A DNA stretch of 8,829 nucleotides from Thiohalobacter sp. (GTDB taxonomy: Bacteria; Pseudomonadota; Gammaproteobacteria; DSM-19610), in NCBI GenBank assembly GCA_027010005.1, contig JALVCM010000368.1:1-8829 (forward strand). Reading direction: 5' to 3'. The notes beneath the pieces were generated by a model. The model was given only the letters and a program-made list of their open reading frames with translations. It did no database searches and was not told the origin of the DNA. Both the position numbers and the translations under genes were made by a program. The stretch's first letter is position 1, and each line of letters begins with the position of its first letter. This document shows, piece by piece, positions 7,368 to 8,829 of this stretch.

Positions 7368-7413
7368 CCGGCGCCGGCTAAATGCCTGATCCAGGCACCG
7401 GATGCTTGCAAGC
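7368..7413. promoter_or_regulatory. Cluster of short palindromes in the divergent intergenic region
   Basis: Three dyads lie within 46 bases: CCGGCGCCGG (7368-7377, perfect), GCCTG-ATC-CAGGC (7384-7396) and GCTTGCAAGC (7404-7413, perfect). The last overlaps the -35-like TTGCAA of the candidate plus-strand promoter. They sit between the divergent peptidase and YbaK-like genes and could be operator half-sites. The rest of 7325-7466 shows only the candidate promoter and the ribosome site. Confidence 0.3.
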
Positions 7414-7432
7414 CTGATGGCTGGACTATACT
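7406..7432 (+). promoter_or_regulatory. Candidate promoter of the YbaK-like gene
   Basis: TTGCAA (7406-7411) and TATACT (7427-7432) are separated by 15 bp, which is short for sigma70. The -10 box is good (5 of 6). A leader of about 28 bases would precede ATG 7467 and contain the strong GGGAGGGAG ribosome site. Confidence 0.35.
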
Positions 7433-7466
7433 CAATATACCGCTTTGGCAAAGGGAGGGAGTCATC

Positions 7467-7937
7467 ATGGCAATGGCGAACCGCGTAGTAAACTATCTGC
7501 TTGAGCAGGACGTTGATTTCGACCTGCTGGATCATCCGCATTCCGCGACCAGTATGGAATCCGCACAGCTGGCACATGTACCTGGTGACAGGATCGCAAA
7601 GTCTGTCGTGCTGGAGGATGAGCGAGGGTACCTGCTGGCGGTATTGCCGGCTACCTGCCGGGTGGATCTGGGGGAATTACACCGCCAGACACGGCGTAAC
7701 CTGGGGCTGGCAACCGAATACGAGCTGGGCGCACTGTTTGAAGACTGCGAGCCGGGTGCTGTCCCGCCGCTGGGCCCCGCCTACGATATGGAAACGATCG
7801 TCGATGAAACGCTGGCTGAACAACCGGATATCTATTTCGAGGCCGGTGATCACGAACAGCTGGTGCATGTGAGCGGGGAAGTTTTCGAGGCCCTGCTGGG
7901 TGAGGCGCAGCATACGGACTTCAGCCGTCATCTGTAG
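7467..7937 (+). CDS. YbaK/EbsC-family aminoacyl-tRNA deacylase-like protein
   Basis: 156 residues, single-domain, cytoplasmic. The fold is the YbaK/ProX prolyl-tRNA editing domain, whose free-standing members hydrolyse mischarged aminoacyl-tRNAs. Markers seen: an N-terminal helix then DHPHSATSMESAQLAHVPG (22-40), IAKSVVL (43-49) with the family lysine K45, the strand LLAVLPATCRVD (56-67), and the loop GAVPPLG (97-103), the usual GxxxPxG substrate-pocket signature. The protein ends in EALLGEA and a short tail, full length for the family. Which tRNA it edits cannot be decided; YbaK, YeaK and ProX types are all possible. ATG 7467 is chosen because GGAGG lies eight bases upstream; the longer in-frame extension to 7143 runs antisense through the peptidase gene and is not coding. 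It is convergent with ugd across a palindromic repeat. Confidence 0.92.
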   Translation: MAMANRVVNYLLEQDVDFDLLDHPHSATSMESAQLAHVPGDRIAKSVVLEDERGYLLAVLPATCRVDLGELHRQTRRNLGLATEYELGALFEDCEPGAVPPLGPAYDMETIVDETLAEQPDIYFEAGDHEQLVHVSGEVFEALLGEAQHTDFSRHL

Positions 7938-7966
7938 GTGTTCAGGGGCTTCTGTTTGATCCCGGT

Positions 7967-8051
7967 GTCATTGCGAGCGTAGCGCGGCAATCTCTGTCAG
8001 TTTGGCGCCAGGCCAAAGAGGTTGCCGCGTCACTTCGTTCCTCGCAATGAC
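7967..8051. repeat. 85-bp nested palindromic intergenic repeat (MITE/REP-like)
   Basis: The ends GTCATTGCGAG (7967-7977) and CTCGCAATGAC (8041-8051) are perfect 11-bp inverted repeats. Inside, CGCGGCAATCTC (7983-7994) mirrors GAGGTTGCCGCG (8018-8029) with one mismatch, and the centre TTTGGC (8001-8006) pairs with GCCAAA (8012-8017). The whole would fold as one long hairpin. From memory, repeats beginning GTCATTGCGAG...CGCGGCAATCTC occur in many copies in diverse bacteria. There is no ORF inside. It fills the gap between two convergent stop codons and may end transcription from both sides. Confidence 0.85.
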
Positions 8052-8054
8052 GGG

Positions 8055-8829
8055 CTAATGGGCGACAGGTGGTGTCTGTCGGCCAATGGAGTGGTACGTG
8101 AAGCCGCTGGCTGCCAGTGTTTCCGGGTCATAGAGATTGCGCCCGTCAAAAATCACGGGTGCCCTGAGCCGGTCCCGGATCAGGTCAAAATCAGGGCTGC
8201 GGAACTGGCTCCATTCAGTAATAACAACCAGTGCGTCCGCATTTTCCAGTGTTTGTTCCGGGGTGTCGCAGAGTTTCAGGTCGTCACGATCGCCGTAAAT
8301 GCGCCGTGTTTCGTGGTGTGCCTCGGGGTCGAAAGCCTGAACACTGGCGCCGTTTTCCCACAGTGATTCCATGAGGACGCGGCTTGATGCATCCCGCATA
8401 TCATCGGTATTGGGTTTGAAGGAAAGCCCCCACAGCGCGAAGGTTTTTCCTTTGACATCGCCGTTGTAATGGGCTGAAATCTTTTCGAACAGTTTTTGTT
8501 TCTGACGGAAGTTGACGGCTTCAACCGCGTGCAACAGTTCGGCGTCATAGCCATGCTCCTTCGCCGTATGCTCCAGTGCCCGGACGTCCTTGGGAAAGCA
8601 GGAGCCCCCGTAACCGGCGCCGGGATAGATAAACTGGTAGCCAATGCGCGGGTCCGAACCTATTCCGTTACGCACAGCTTCGATATCGGCGCCCAGCCGT
8701 TCGGCAATATTCGATAACTCGTTCATAAAACTGATCTTTGTTGCCAGCAATGAGTTTGCGGCGTACTTGGTCAGCTCGGCAGAACGGATATTCATGGCAA
8801 TAATACGTTCACGGTTGCGGTTGAAGGGG
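8055..8829 (-). CDS. ugd: UDP-glucose 6-dehydrogenase, C-terminal part (5' end outside window)
   Basis: About 257 C-terminal residues of the roughly 440-450 expected; the frame is open to the window end, starting in [20 protein letters not shown]. The enzyme oxidises UDP-glucose to UDP-glucuronate with two NAD+, for capsule, exopolysaccharide or lipid A-modification sugars, in the cytoplasm. Visible: the central helix with [17 protein letters not shown] (K and N of the active site), the catalytic cysteine in GGSCFPKD (codon at 8598-8600), and the C-terminal NAD/UDP-binding domain with [25 protein letters not shown] and [10 protein letters not shown]. All are typical, with no disruption. An apparent 246-residue ORF starting at 8795 is only an internal methionine. 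The stop lies three bases after the palindromic repeat. A GDP-mannose dehydrogenase is less likely given the [11 protein letters not shown] and DGRN motifs. Confidence 0.95.
   Translation of the reverse strand, partial: PFNRNRERIIAMNIRSAELTKYAANSLLATKISFMNELSNIAERLGADIEAVRNGIGSDPRIGYQFIYPGAGYGGSCFPKDVRALEHTAKEHGYDAELLHAVEAVNFRQKQKLFEKISAHYNGDVKGKTFALWGLSFKPNTDDMRDASSRVLMESLWENGASVQAFDPEAHHETRRIYGDRDDLKLCDTPEQTLENADALVVITEWSQFRSPDFDLIRDRLRAPVIFDGRNLYDPETLAASGFTYHSIGRQTPPVAH

Noticed and set aside
7143..7466. N-terminal extension of the YbaK-like protein to 264 residues
   Set aside because: It crosses the divergent peptidase gene, and the family begins near MAMANRVVNY, directly after a strong GGAGG site.
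7967..8051. Structured small RNA or CRISPR repeat reading of the palindrome
   Set aside because: Only one unit, no spacers, and the ends match a dispersed repeat type; no promoter was seen in front of it.

Overview
This 8.8-kb window (moderately high GC, Shine-Dalgarno-led genes) reads as ordinary chromosome of a gammaproteobacterium. This rests on the resemblance of Uup, Mug, the YbaK-like protein and UDP-glucose dehydrogenase to gammaproteobacterial families. It contains no phage, transposase, CRISPR or RNA gene. I cannot name the species.

Layout. (1) Positions 1-1803, minus strand: uup, an ABC-F ATPase missing only its extreme C-terminus at the window edge. (2) 2034-2711, plus: an unrecognised two-helix membrane protein with a C-terminal helix-hairpin-helix, divergent from uup. 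(3) 2663-3130, minus: a cupin protein that overlaps the 3' end of (2). (4) 3205-4606, plus: a tight block of a GloB-like metallo-beta-lactamase-fold hydrolase, a Mug-type DNA glycosylase and a probable 47-residue small protein, closed by a strong intrinsic terminator at 4622-4653. (5) 4685-6173, plus: an EamA-type transporter and a lipoprotein of unknown function. (6) 6145-7324, minus: a YugP-type membrane zinc peptidase followed by a small secreted protein, whose 3' end overlaps the lipoprotein gene. (7) 7467-7937, plus: a YbaK-family aminoacyl-tRNA deacylase-like protein. (8) 7967-8051: an 85-bp nested palindromic repeat. (9) 8055-8829, minus: the C-terminal part of UDP-glucose 6-dehydrogenase, cut by the window end.

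How the genes may work together. The clearest unit is the gloB-like/mug/small-ORF block. The first two genes overlap as GTGA, and the GTG start of mug sits inside a perfect 9-bp hairpin formed with the end of the upstream gene. This predicts that mug is translated only when ribosomes run through the hydrolase gene. A thioester hydrolase of reactive-aldehyde detoxification coupled to a glycosylase that removes damaged pyrimidines would be a sensible pairing, but that is inference. The other genes look like separate short housekeeping units. The least explained protein is the membrane-anchored helix-hairpin-helix protein. No clearly new multi-gene system is visible.
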